From Ignavibacteriales bacterium (GTDB lineage Bacteria; Bacteroidota; Ignavibacteria; Ignavibacteriales; Ignavibacteriaceae): a stretch of DNA of 64,000 bases. Each line of letters opens with the position of its first letter. Position 1 is the stretch's first letter. Location: assembly GCA_016700155.1 (NCBI GenBank), contig CP065001.1, positions 1,116,001 to 1,180,000 on the forward strand, written 5' to 3'. Both the position numbers and the translations under genes were made by a program. Shown here one piece after another: positions 34,454 through 43,097 of this stretch. The notes beneath the pieces were generated by a model that was given only the letters and a program-made list of their open reading frames with translations, had not been told where the DNA came from and made no database searches.

Positions 34454-36955
34454 ATGGATGGAAATTTTTCAGATAGACTCCAGGATGTAATCAGATTAAG
34501 CCGTGAAGAAGCATTACGATTGGGGCATGATTATATAGGTACTGAACATTTACTTCTCGGTATCATACGGGAAGGTCAAGGCGTTGCCATCAGGATTCTA
34601 AGAAATCTTGATTGTGACCTGATGAAACTAAAAAAAGCAATTGAAGATACAGTAAGAACTTCGGGTGGTACTTTAACTATCGGTAATATTCCTCTTACAA
34701 AACAAGCTGAAAAAGTTTTAAAGATTACTCAAATTGAATCAAAGATTTATAAAGCTGATGTAATTGGAACTGAACATCTGCTTCTTTCACTCTTAAGGGA
34801 TGAAGATAATATAGCTACCCAAATACTTCACCAGTTTAATGTTTCTTATGATTCTGCCCGTTCAGAACTGAATGCTATGCTAAGCAGTTCAAACCCGAAA
34901 GATGTTTCAGGAGGTCAGGTTCCACCCGCTGATAAAAAAAGTGAAAGAACAAAAACTCCTGTACTCGATAACTTTGGAAGGGATCTTACAAAACTTGCAA
35001 TTGAGGACAAACTTGATCCTGTAGTTGGCAGAGAAAAAGAAATTGAAAGAGTTGCACAGATACTCAGCAGAAGAAAAAAGAATAATCCAGTACTGATTGG
35101 AGAACCGGGTGTAGGCAAAACCGCTATAGCTGAAGGCTTGGCTTTAAGAATCGTTCAGAAAAAAGTTCCAAGAACTTTGCAGGATAAACGAGTTGTTACG
35201 CTCGATCTGGCAGGCTTGGTTGCCGGTACTAAATACCGCGGTCAGTTTGAAGAGAGAATGAAAGCTTTGATGAACGAACTTGAAAAAGCAAAAGATGTAA
35301 TTCTTTTCATTGATGAACTTCACACAATCGTTGGTGCAGGCGGTGCCTCAGGTTCGCTGGATGCTTCAAATATGTTCAAGCCGGCACTGGCTCGGGGTGA
35401 CATTCAATGCATTGGCGCAACAACCCTCGATGAATACCGAAAGCATATTGAAACCGACGGTGCATTGGATAGAAGATTCCAAAAGGTAATGGTTGAACCG
35501 CCAAGTTACGATGAAACTATCCAGATACTAAATAACATTAAATTTAAGTATGAAGAACATCATCACGTTAAATATACAAAGGATGCAATCGACTCTGCAG
35601 TTAAATTAAGTAACAGATATATTACTGACCGACATCTTCCTGACAAAGCAATTGACGTTCTTGATGAAGCAGGTTCAAGGGTTCATATGGGAAATTTTGA
35701 AGTCCCTAAAGAAGTGCTTGATCTTGAAGGTGATATCGACAAAGTCCGTCAGGAAAAAGCTGCTGTTGTAAAGCGACAGGATTATGAAGAAGCGGCAAGG
35801 TTGAGAGACAGAGAACGCACACTTCAATCCGAACTTGAAACTGCAAAGAGGGATTGGGAAATAAGGACACGTGATATAGTTCACGATGTTGTTGAAGAAG
35901 ATATCGCTACGGTTGTAGCAATGATGACCGGGATTCCTGTAAATCGTGTTGCGCAAACTGAATCAGAAAAACTTCTTCATATGGAAGATTCTCTTAAAGG
36001 TTTTATTGTTGGTCAGGATGAAGCAGTTTCCAAACTTACTAAAGCTATCAGAAGAACCCGAGCCGGTTTAAAAAATCCTAACAGACCAATCGGAAGTTTT
36101 ATTTTCCTAGGTCCAACAGGAGTTGGAAAAACCGAACTTTGTAAAGTTCTTGCTCAATATCTTTTCGATTCTGAAAATGCGCTCATAAGAATTGATATGA
36201 GCGAGTATATGGAAAAGTTTTCACTTTCCAGGTTAGTTGGAGCGCCTCCGGGATATGTTGGATATGAAGAAGGCGGACAGCTCACCGAAAAAGTACGTCG
36301 TAAACCTTATTCAGTCGTTCTGTTTGACGAAATTGAAAAAGCGCACCCGGACATTTTCAGCATACTTTTGCAGGTGCTGGATGATGGTGTACTTACTGAT
36401 AGTCTTGGAAGAAAAGTTGATTTCAAGAATACGATTATCATAATGACATCAAACATTGGTGCAAGGGATATAAAAAATATCGGGTCATTCGGATTTGGCG
36501 GTGAAAAAGCAGAGGATAGATATTCAAGTCTTAAAAACACCGTAGAAGACGCAATGAGAAAACTTTTCAATCCTGAATTCCTTAACAGGATTGATGAGGC
36601 AATCGTATTCAGAAATCTTGAAAAAGAAGATATTCTTAAGATCATTGACATAGAGTTACAGGACCTGTTCAAAAATATGAAAGAAAATAAACTTGAGTTA
36701 ACGCTTGATGTTTCAGCAAAGAATTTCCTTGTTGACAAAGGCTTTGATCAGAAATATGGTGCAAGACCTTTAAGGCGTGCAATTCAAAAATTTGTTGAAG
36801 ATCCTCTCGCTGAAGAAATACTTCGTGGTTCATTTAAAGATGGTTCAACAATAGTTGCAAAACACTTTGAAAACACAGAGGAACTTGTTTTTATTGACAG
36901 CGAAGATAACTCAGATATTTCAAGTGAGGAAAAAGAAAGAACAGATTCTAATTAA
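34454..36955 (+). CDS. clpC: ClpC-type AAA+ protease-associated unfoldase
   Basis: The 833 residues show the ClpC plan: two N-domain repeats (about 1-145, starting with a DRLQDVIRLSREEALRLGH segment), a first AAA+ module (Walker A GEPGVGKT, Walker B LFIDELH), a UVR/middle domain (RQDYEEAARLRDRE) that separates ClpC from ClpB and ClpA, and a second AAA+ module (Walker A GPTGVGKT, Walker B LFDEIEKAHPDIF). It unfolds damaged or regulated proteins for ClpP, using ATP. AGGA lies about eight bases before the ATG. No mcsA, mcsB or ctsR gene is next to it, so arginine-phosphate control as in Bacillus is not suggested locally. Transcription ends at the hairpin just downstream. Confidence 0.95.
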   Translation: MDGNFSDRLQDVIRLSREEALRLGHDYIGTEHLLLGIIREGQGVAIRILRNLDCDLMKLKKAIEDTVRTSGGTLTIGNIPLTKQAEKVLKITQIESKIYKADVIGTEHLLLSLLRDEDNIATQILHQFNVSYDSARSELNAMLSSSNPKDVSGGQVPPADKKSERTKTPVLDNFGRDLTKLAIEDKLDPVVGREKEIERVAQILSRRKKNNPVLIGEPGVGKTAIAEGLALRIVQKKVPRTLQDKRVVTLDLAGLVAGTKYRGQFEERMKALMNELEKAKDVILFIDELHTIVGAGGASGSLDASNMFKPALARGDIQCIGATTLDEYRKHIETDGALDRRFQKVMVEPPSYDETIQILNNIKFKYEEHHHVKYTKDAIDSAVKLSNRYITDRHLPDKAIDVLDEAGSRVHMGNFEVPKEVLDLEGDIDKVRQEKAAVVKRQDYEEAARLRDRERTLQSELETAKRDWEIRTRDIVHDVVEEDIATVVAMMTGIPVNRVAQTESEKLLHMEDSLKGFIVGQDEAVSKLTKAIRRTRAGLKNPNRPIGSFIFLGPTGVGKTELCKVLAQYLFDSENALIRIDMSEYMEKFSLSRLVGAPPGYVGYEEGGQLTEKVRRKPYSVVLFDEIEKAHPDIFSILLQVLDDGVLTDSLGRKVDFKNTIIIMTSNIGARDIKNIGSFGFGGEKAEDRYSSLKNTVEDAMRKLFNPEFLNRIDEAIVFRNLEKEDILKIIDIELQDLFKNMKENKLELTLDVSAKNFLVDKGFDQKYGARPLRRAIQKFVEDPLAEEILRGSFKDGSTIVAKHFENTEELVFIDSEDNSDISSEEKERTDSN

Positions 36956-36979
36956 TTCTTACTCACAAGTTCATTTTAC

Positions 36980-37011
36980 AAAAGCGTATTATTTCTAATA
37001 CGCTTTTTTTT
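36980..37011 (+). terminator. Rho-independent terminator after clpC
   Basis: A 12-bp stem (36980-36991 with 36996-37007; AAAAGCGTATTA paired with TAATACGCTTTT) closes on a four-base loop and is followed by an uninterrupted T run to 37011. It lies 25 bases after the clpC stop and before the pterin dehydratase gene. Confidence 0.92.
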
Positions 37012-37049
37012 GTCTAAATTTGCGCAGAACACAATATGATGGAGGCGTG

Positions 37050-37331
37050 ATGAGTTTATTTTCAGTAGAGGAAATTCAATCTAAACTAAAGTCATTGGAC
37101 GGCTGGGTATTTGAAAAAAATCAAATCGAAAAAACATACCAGCATAAGGATTTTGCTAATGCTCTTAAATTCGTTAATGCACTAGGTGAAGAGGCTGAAA
37201 AAATGGATCACCACCCTGATATTTTTATTCATTCTTGGAATAAAGTGAAGATCACAATTTCAACACATAGTGAAGGTGGTGTTACTCAAAAAGATTTTTT
37301 ATTGGCCGGAAAAATCGATGCTCTGTATTGA
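37050..37331 (+). CDS. 4a-hydroxytetrahydrobiopterin dehydratase (PCD/DCoH family)
   Basis: A 93-residue protein of the pterin-4a-carbinolamine dehydratase family, which dehydrates 4a-hydroxytetrahydropterin after aromatic amino acid hydroxylation. The hallmark appears as EKMDHHPDIFIHSWNKVKI followed by STHSEGGVTQKD, which supplies the catalytic histidines. I placed the start at the ATG at 37050, preceded by GGAGG; a longer frame from a TTG at 37020 has no better ribosome site and adds residues outside the family. No aromatic amino acid hydroxylase gene is present in the window, so its role here may be in molybdopterin-like or other pterin metabolism. Confidence 0.9.
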   Translation: MSLFSVEEIQSKLKSLDGWVFEKNQIEKTYQHKDFANALKFVNALGEEAEKMDHHPDIFIHSWNKVKITISTHSEGGVTQKDFLLAGKIDALY

Positions 37332-37416
37332 TGGAAGAAAATAACCATTCAAATTTTTAATCAAACTATAAAAGAGGGAAATCAGTCATAGGTTTCTTAA
37401 TCAGAGGGAATACAGA

Positions 37417-38001
37417 ATGAACTCAAGTGAAAATTATGTGTTAAATATATTCAGACAGACAGGTGCCTTACTCGAAGGGCATTTTCTTTTAACATCCGGC
37501 AGACACAGCAATATTTATTTTCAATGTGCAAAAGTATTGCAACATCCAGAGTACACTGAATTATTATGCTCCAAGATTGCGGAAAATTTTAAACACCAGG
37601 TGATTGATACAGTTATTGCACCTGCAATCGGCGGTATTGTAGTTGGTCAGGAAGTAGCAAGAATATTAAAGAAGCGAAGCATCTTCGCTGAAAGGGAAGA
37701 TAAAACCCTGACACTTCGTCGTGGATTTTCTCTTGCAGAGGGAGAAAAAGTACTAGTCTGTGAAGATGTGGTAACAACAGGCGGATCAGTATTTGAGGTT
37801 ATTGATATCGTAAAGTCATACGGCGCCGAAGTTGTAGGTGTTGGATTTATTGTTGATCGCAGTAATGGTAAAGTAAATTTTGGATTCCCACAGTTCAGCA
37901 CAATGCAGATAGAGGCTGTTTCATTTTCACCAGATGAATGCGAGTTATGCAAGAAGGGACTTGAACTTGTAAAACCGGGCTCCAGGAAAATTCTTAAATG
38001 A
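37417..38001 (+). CDS. pyrE: Orotate phosphoribosyltransferase
   Basis: The 194-residue enzyme joins orotate to phosphoribosyl pyrophosphate to form orotidine 5'-monophosphate in pyrimidine synthesis. The PRPP-binding loop is VLVCEDVVTTGGS at 112-124, the flexible catalytic loop region is AEREDKTLTLRRGF at 91-104, and GHFLLTSGRHSNIYFQ near the N terminus matches the orotate-binding start of the family. The short C terminus has CELCKKG, a cysteine pair seen in some bacterial PyrE proteins. AGAGGGAA precedes the ATG. Its stop overlaps the start of an mscS-like gene by ATGA, so the two are translated together although unrelated in function. Confidence 0.94.
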   Translation: MNSSENYVLNIFRQTGALLEGHFLLTSGRHSNIYFQCAKVLQHPEYTELLCSKIAENFKHQVIDTVIAPAIGGIVVGQEVARILKKRSIFAEREDKTLTLRRGFSLAEGEKVLVCEDVVTTGGSVFEVIDIVKSYGAEVVGVGFIVDRSNGKVNFGFPQFSTMQIEAVSFSPDECELCKKGLELVKPGSRKILK

Positions 38002-39134
38002 TAAAACTTCTAACATATCTGCGTGAATTTCTTGGCAGCGATCTTCTTTACCAGATAATAATATCAGCAGTAATGATCCTTGTCGGGATCCTTCTTTCAA
38101 AACTGGTCAGTTTCATTACAAAAAAAATAATTCAGCCTTTTGTAAATAAAACAGATACTGATCTTGATGATAAACTTCTTGCTTTGTTTGAATCTATAAT
38201 TTACCGCGTACTTATTGTTGGGAGTATCTATCTCAGTTTCAGAAATCTTGGAAGCGAATATTTATTTGTCATAGGGAAACAAAAACTTAATATCGAAACA
38301 AACTATCCCTATCTGAATGAAATAGTGAATTTTGCCGGTTATGCGCTGTTTGTTGTTTTGATAGTCGTTATACTCATCGCAGGATTCCGGATAATCAACA
38401 TCGGGTTTGACTGGTATCTTAACAAATTAAAATCAGAAGACAACCGCAATCTCAGCGGAAGTCTATTCCCGCTGCTTAAAAAAATTGTACGGATAGTTTT
38501 TGCTGCTGTCTGCATCGTGATTGTTCTTTCAAAATTTAATGTAGATATCAGCGGATTACTTGTATCACTTGGTGTTGGGTCACTTGCAATTGCACTTGCA
38601 GCTCAGGATACACTTTCAAACATGATTTCCGGTTTCATTATAATGCTGGACAGACCATTCAGGATAGGGGACAGGATAAGGTTTGGTGCGAACCAGGTCG
38701 GGGAAGTGGTTGAGATTGGAGTGCGAAGTACAAAGATACTGGACTTCGATAATAACATATTAATTATTCCCAACAATGATATTGTTAAATCACAAATTGT
38801 AAATATCACTTACCCCAATATTGATACAAGAGTACTGGTGGAAGTTGGTGTTGCTTACGGTTCCGATATTAAAAAAGTAAGAAGAGTGATACTTGATTCA
38901 GCAAACAAACACCCTCTTGTACTGCAGGAGATACCGCCTGAGGTAGTTGTATTGTCGTTAGGTGATTCTTCTGTTAACCTGAGGCTTGCGGTAAGGACAG
39001 CAAATTATTTAAATGCTTTTACTCTTCAATGCGAATTAAGAGAGATTATTTATGAAGAGTTTATTCGCGAGAATATTGAAATTCCATTCCCTCAAAGGGT
39101 TGTTCACGTCATTGATAAAAACAAAAAAAGTTAA
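37998..39134 (+). CDS. MscS-family small-conductance mechanosensitive channel
   Basis: A 378-residue membrane protein with about five membrane helices: one near 17-40, two or three between 65 and 135, and the paired helices at about 155-210. The pore-lining helix has the small-residue pattern typical of MscS (SLGVGSLAIALAAQDTLSNMISG), followed by the beta domain (FRIGDRIRFGANQVGEVVEIGVRSTKI) and the mixed C-terminal domain (VLVEVGVAYGSDIKKVRRVI). It opens under membrane tension to release solutes in osmotic downshock. It is larger than E. coli MscS (286 residues) because of extra N-terminal helices. It is coupled to pyrE by an ATGA overlap. Confidence 0.93.
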   Translation: MIKLLTYLREFLGSDLLYQIIISAVMILVGILLSKLVSFITKKIIQPFVNKTDTDLDDKLLALFESIIYRVLIVGSIYLSFRNLGSEYLFVIGKQKLNIETNYPYLNEIVNFAGYALFVVLIVVILIAGFRIINIGFDWYLNKLKSEDNRNLSGSLFPLLKKIVRIVFAAVCIVIVLSKFNVDISGLLVSLGVGSLAIALAAQDTLSNMISGFIIMLDRPFRIGDRIRFGANQVGEVVEIGVRSTKILDFDNNILIIPNNDIVKSQIVNITYPNIDTRVLVEVGVAYGSDIKKVRRVILDSANKHPLVLQEIPPEVVVLSLGDSSVNLRLAVRTANYLNAFTLQCELREIIYEEFIRENIEIPFPQRVVHVIDKNKKS

Positions 39135-39168
39135 GTAAAAAATTTCAAAAAAAAATCCCGGGTTATTT

Positions 39169-40437
39169 ATGAAAACATTAGTTCTGTTCCTTGGTCTTTC
39201 AACCATTTTGTTCGCTCAGATTAATTTTAATGAATACTTTGAAAACAAAACACTGCGGTTGGATTATTTTCATAGTGGAGATAAAAACAGTGATAGTTAC
39301 ACATTTGATGAGTTAATTGAAGAACCTTACTGGGGCGGGTCTCAGAAGAACCTGCTTGATATTTTTAATTATGGAAGCTATAAATTTGTTTTACGTGATG
39401 ATGCAACACAGAACGAAATTTATTCGCGAACATATTCAACTCTGTTCTACGAATGGCAAACAACAGATGAAGCAGCTAAAACTTCAAAATCTTTTAGTGA
39501 AACCGTGACCATGCCTTTCCCTAAGAAAAAATGTACAGCAGAGTTTTATGGCAGGGACAAAAAAAATAATCTCATAAAAAAGTTTGAATATAAAATTGAT
39601 CCCGCAAACTACTTCATAAAAAAAGAACGAAATAAACAATTTGAATCTTTTGAAGTTCTTGCGTCAGGTGATCCATCACAAAAAGTTGACATTGTAATTC
39701 TGCCAGATGGTTATACAGCGGGGGAGATGGAACAATTCAAAAAGGATTGTGAAAAATTCTCCGGGTTCCTTTTTAAAGCAACTCCTTTTAAAGAAAATAA
39801 AAACAATTTCAACATCCGTGGAATTTATGCGCCATCAAAGGAATCAGGCACAGACATTCCTGCTGATAATACCTGGAAAAATACTCTGCTCAACTCTACA
39901 TTTTACACATTCGATCTTGAGCGATACCTTATGACATCTGACAATAAATCACTGCGTGATGTCGCATCCAACGCTCCCTATGATCAGATATATATTCTTG
40001 TCAACACAGATAAATACGGCGGCGGAGCTATCTACAATCATTACTCAGTTTGTGTGAGTAAGAATAAATATGAAGAATATGTATTTGCTCATGAGTTCGG
40101 TCACGGTTTCGCATTTCTTGCTGATGAGTACTACACATCCGATGTCGCATATAATGATTTTTATCCTCTTGATGTTGAACCGCTGGAACCGAACATTACT
40201 ACTTTAGTTGATTTTGATTCTAAATGGAAAAGTCTGTTGGAGAAAGATACACCGGTACCAACGCCATCAACAAAAGAATATGAAAATAGTGTTGGTGCTT
40301 TTGAAGGGGGCGGATACGTGGCGAAAGGCGTATACCGCCCGAAACAGGATTGCTCAATGAAATCTATTTCGGTTGATAACTTTTGTCCGGTATGTAAAGA
40401 TGCGATCGAACTGATGATAAGATTTTATTCAGAATAA
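39169..40437 (+). CDS. Secreted M64-family metallopeptidase
   Basis: The 422-residue product has a signal peptide (about 1-17, cleavage after FAQ). An N-terminal beta domain with a typical M64 start (YFENKTLRLDYFHSGD) is followed by the catalytic domain beginning at VDIVILPDGYTAGEM. The zinc site is HEFGHGFAFLAD at 308-319, giving His308, Glu309, His312 and a likely third ligand Asp319. The C-terminal CSMKS...FCPVCKDAI segment is also usual for the family. M64 includes the IgA peptidase of Clostridium ramosum, but in environmental bacteria the substrate is unknown. The gene has its own start spacing of 34 bp from the channel gene and is followed closely by a phosphatase gene. Confidence 0.9.
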   Translation: MKTLVLFLGLSTILFAQINFNEYFENKTLRLDYFHSGDKNSDSYTFDELIEEPYWGGSQKNLLDIFNYGSYKFVLRDDATQNEIYSRTYSTLFYEWQTTDEAAKTSKSFSETVTMPFPKKKCTAEFYGRDKKNNLIKKFEYKIDPANYFIKKERNKQFESFEVLASGDPSQKVDIVILPDGYTAGEMEQFKKDCEKFSGFLFKATPFKENKNNFNIRGIYAPSKESGTDIPADNTWKNTLLNSTFYTFDLERYLMTSDNKSLRDVASNAPYDQIYILVNTDKYGGGAIYNHYSVCVSKNKYEEYVFAHEFGHGFAFLADEYYTSDVAYNDFYPLDVEPLEPNITTLVDFDSKWKSLLEKDTPVPTPSTKEYENSVGAFEGGGYVAKGVYRPKQDCSMKSISVDNFCPVCKDAIELMIRFYSE

Positions 40438-40461
40438 ATTTATAAGAAAGAAATCCGGATT

Positions 40462-41694
40462 ATGGATCAGCGCAAACTTTATAAGATGATCGATTCAATA
40501 GCTTCACAAAAATACGGCACTGAGGATGAGATGCTTATTGCCGTACTTAATGAAATAGTTGAGCATCAGAATATTAATGTAAGCGGCGGAAGGATTTGGG
40601 CGCTTGTAAAAGATGATTCGGCTTACAAACTGCTTTACCAGACGGGAAGTGTTGAGAAGATTAATACGGATTTTGAATTGAAGATCGATGAGTACCCGAT
40701 CTTTGAGTACGTTGCTAAAGAACGGACTATACTTGCAAGTGAGACGAACACAGTTCTTCGCAGTAAAGGTATATTCAAGTATTCAGCATCAGGAGTAGGG
40801 GATAAGATCAAAATAAACGGTAAATCTTTTTTTGAATTCCTGCTAGCACTTAACATTGCTGAAGTTGATGAAGAGCAGTATTTCACTTTGAATATAATTG
40901 CCACGGCACTCACATCGCAAATTAAGCAGAGGCGATACTCAGCGAGTGCTTACCATCTTAAAGCTGATATAGATAAAGCACGCGAATTACAGAAAAGTAT
41001 TTTACCTGAACACGAATTCCGGTTTTCAAATTTTGAATTGTTCGGAATAACAAATCCTGCCGAAATAGTTGGCGGTGATTTTTTCGATTATATGGAGATT
41101 GGAGATGACTCAGACAGGATTGCGGTTATTGTCGGTGATGCTGCCAGTAAAGGAGTAAGTGCTGCTGCTGAAGCAATGTATATTTCCGGCGCCATGAGAA
41201 TGGCATGTAATTTTGAAATCAAAATTTCGCCGCTGATGAAAAGAATGAACCAGCTTGTTAACAAGATTTTTGCCGACGATAAATTTGCATCTCTTTTTTA
41301 TGGAGAACTTTCAACTGATAAAGGGGGTTTATTTCTTTATGCCAACGCCGGACATAATCCTCCCATTTTTGTGAAGGCGAACAGCGGGGAAGTAACTCTG
41401 CTTAACCCTACAGGACCCGTATTGGGACCAGCCCCGGGTGCAACTTACAATGTTGATAACATTAATTTCAGTCTTGGTGATGTGCTTCTGATTTATTCAG
41501 ATGGCCTTGCTGAGGCTACCAATAATGATTACGATGAGTTCGGTGAACAGAGACTCATTACCACATTGACAAAATCAAAACATCTTTCATCGAGGGATAT
41601 TGCTTACACCATTCTCGACGAGGTAATTAAGTACTCAAAGAACGGACTCTATAACGATGATAAAACTTTAGTTGTCATTAAAAGAATTAAATAA
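40462..41694 (+). CDS. PP2C-type (RsbU/SpoIIE) serine phosphatase with N-terminal GAF-like domain
   Basis: A 410-residue cytoplasmic protein. Residues about 10-160 resemble a GAF sensor domain. A short coiled linker (DIDKARELQKSILPE) leads into a PP2C-type phosphatase domain at about 185-410, with metal-binding motifs GGDFFDY, VGDAASKGVSAAA, YANAGHNPP, and DGLAEATN followed by DDKTL. The LQKSILPE linker is typical of RsbU-like phosphatases that dephosphorylate anti-sigma-factor antagonists in partner-switching pathways. No STAS antagonist or anti-sigma kinase gene is adjacent, so the partner is elsewhere in the genome. It lies 24 bp after the peptidase gene and 10 bp before the aldehyde dehydrogenase gene. 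Confidence 0.9.
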   Translation: MDQRKLYKMIDSIASQKYGTEDEMLIAVLNEIVEHQNINVSGGRIWALVKDDSAYKLLYQTGSVEKINTDFELKIDEYPIFEYVAKERTILASETNTVLRSKGIFKYSASGVGDKIKINGKSFFEFLLALNIAEVDEEQYFTLNIIATALTSQIKQRRYSASAYHLKADIDKARELQKSILPEHEFRFSNFELFGITNPAEIVGGDFFDYMEIGDDSDRIAVIVGDAASKGVSAAAEAMYISGAMRMACNFEIKISPLMKRMNQLVNKIFADDKFASLFYGELSTDKGGLFLYANAGHNPPIFVKANSGEVTLLNPTGPVLGPAPGATYNVDNINFSLGDVLLIYSDGLAEATNNDYDEFGEQRLITTLTKSKHLSSRDIAYTILDEVIKYSKNGLYNDDKTLVVIKRIK

Positions 41695-41704
41695 GACTTG
41701 AGAA

Positions 41705-43069
41705 ATGTTAAGATCAATAAATCCATTTGATAATGCTCTTGTTCGGGAATATCCCGAGTTGTCTCCGACAGAAATTTTGGAGATAACAAAACTCTCTTAC
41801 GAGGCATTTAACGAATGGTCACAAACTTCATTTGCATACCGTGCGGAAAAAATGAAACACGCTGCGGAAGTTCTTAGAAAACAGAAAGAAGAGTTATCAA
41901 GATTGATGACGATTGAAATGGGAAAACCTATAGTTCAATCAAGATCAGAAATCGAAAAATGTGCCTGGGTTTGTGAGTACTATGCAGATAATGCAGAAAC
42001 TTTTTTATCTGATGAAATTGTGAAAACAGATGCGGCAAAAAGTTTTATTGCATATCGACCATTAGGTCCTGTACTTGCTGTGATGCCCTGGAATTTTCCT
42101 TTCTGGCAGGTATTTCGTTTTGCAGCACCCGGTCTGATGGCTGGTAATACAGGTATCCTTAAGCATGCATCAAATGTGACTGGTTGTGCATTGGCTATTG
42201 AAAAGATATTTAACCACGCTGGTTTCCCCTCAAATGTTTTCAGAACTATAACTGCATCATCAAAATATATTGCGCCGGTAATAGCAGATCAGAATGTAAA
42301 AGCAGTTACTTTGACAGGAAGTGTTCCTGCCGGGAAAGCAGTTTCATCTGCCGCGGGGGCTTCACTCAAAAAAACTGTTCTGGAACTCGGAGGAAGTGAT
42401 GCCTATCTTATTCTTGAAGACGCAGACCTGAAAACTGCCGCGGATATTTGTGTCATATCACGTTTAATAAACGGAGGTCAAAGTTGTATCGCGGCAAAAC
42501 GATTTATTATTGTTGAATCAGTTTATAATAAATTTGAAGAGTTATTTGTTGATGTGATGCAGTCAAAAAAAATGGGAGATCCTTTTGACGAACAAAATCA
42601 TTTAGGTCCACAGGCGAGTATCCCTTTACGAAATGAACTTCATCAGCAGGTGCTGCAGAGTGTTGAAAAGGGTGCATCAATATTAACCGGAGGTTTTGTG
42701 CCTGACAGCAAGGGCGCTTTTTATCCACCAACAGTTTTATCGAATGTTAAAAAAAATATGCCGGCTTATGATGATGAATTATTCGGTCCGGTTGCATCAT
42801 TAATAAAAGTAAAAGATGAGAGTGAAGGAATTATGGTTGCAAACGATACTTCATTCGGGCTTGGTGCCGCAGTGTTTACTGCTGATACCGAAAGAGGTGA
42901 AAAAATTGCTCGTGATAAACTTCACGCAGGCTGTTGTTTCGTTAATGACTTTGTTAAATCTGATCCAAGACTGCCATTCGGCGGTATAAAAGAATCGGGT
43001 TACGGAAGAGAGCTATCGGTTTTTGGAATAAGGGAGTTTGTAAATATTAAATCTGTTTATGTAAAATAG
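41705..43069 (+). CDS. NAD(P)-dependent aldehyde dehydrogenase, succinate-semialdehyde dehydrogenase-like
   Basis: A 454-residue ALDH superfamily enzyme with all key motifs: VMPWNFPFWQ (cofactor and substrate channel), LTGSVPAGKAV (Rossmann loop), LELGGSDAYLILEDADL (general base Glu), NGGQSCIAAKR with catalytic Cys261, and ELFGPVASL. The short N terminus and the INPFDNALVREYPELSPTEI start match the subgroup usually annotated as succinate-semialdehyde dehydrogenase. It oxidises an aldehyde to the acid. The substrate cannot be proven from sequence, and no GABA transaminase gene is near. It ends at a hairpin shared with the convergent kinase gene. Confidence 0.92.
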   Translation: MLRSINPFDNALVREYPELSPTEILEITKLSYEAFNEWSQTSFAYRAEKMKHAAEVLRKQKEELSRLMTIEMGKPIVQSRSEIEKCAWVCEYYADNAETFLSDEIVKTDAAKSFIAYRPLGPVLAVMPWNFPFWQVFRFAAPGLMAGNTGILKHASNVTGCALAIEKIFNHAGFPSNVFRTITASSKYIAPVIADQNVKAVTLTGSVPAGKAVSSAAGASLKKTVLELGGSDAYLILEDADLKTAADICVISRLINGGQSCIAAKRFIIVESVYNKFEELFVDVMQSKKMGDPFDEQNHLGPQASIPLRNELHQQVLQSVEKGASILTGGFVPDSKGAFYPPTVLSNVKKNMPAYDDELFGPVASLIKVKDESEGIMVANDTSFGLGAAVFTADTERGEKIARDKLHAGCCFVNDFVKSDPRLPFGGIKESGYGRELSVFGIREFVNIKSVYVK

Positions 43070-43092
43070 CGGGATGAAAATATCATCCCGCT
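43068..43092. terminator. Inverted repeat between convergent genes, probable terminator
   Basis: A ten-base perfect stem (AGCGGGATGA paired with TCATCCCGCT) with a five-base AAATA loop begins within the aldehyde dehydrogenase stop codon and ends five bases before the stop of the convergent kinase gene. It lacks a long T run, so it may work in both directions or protect mRNA 3' ends. Confidence 0.7.
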
Positions 43093-43097
43093 GATGT

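Noticed and set aside
36307..36738. Minus-strand open frame of 143 codons inside clpC
   Set aside because: It is antisense to the second AAA+ module and has no motif; shadow frame.
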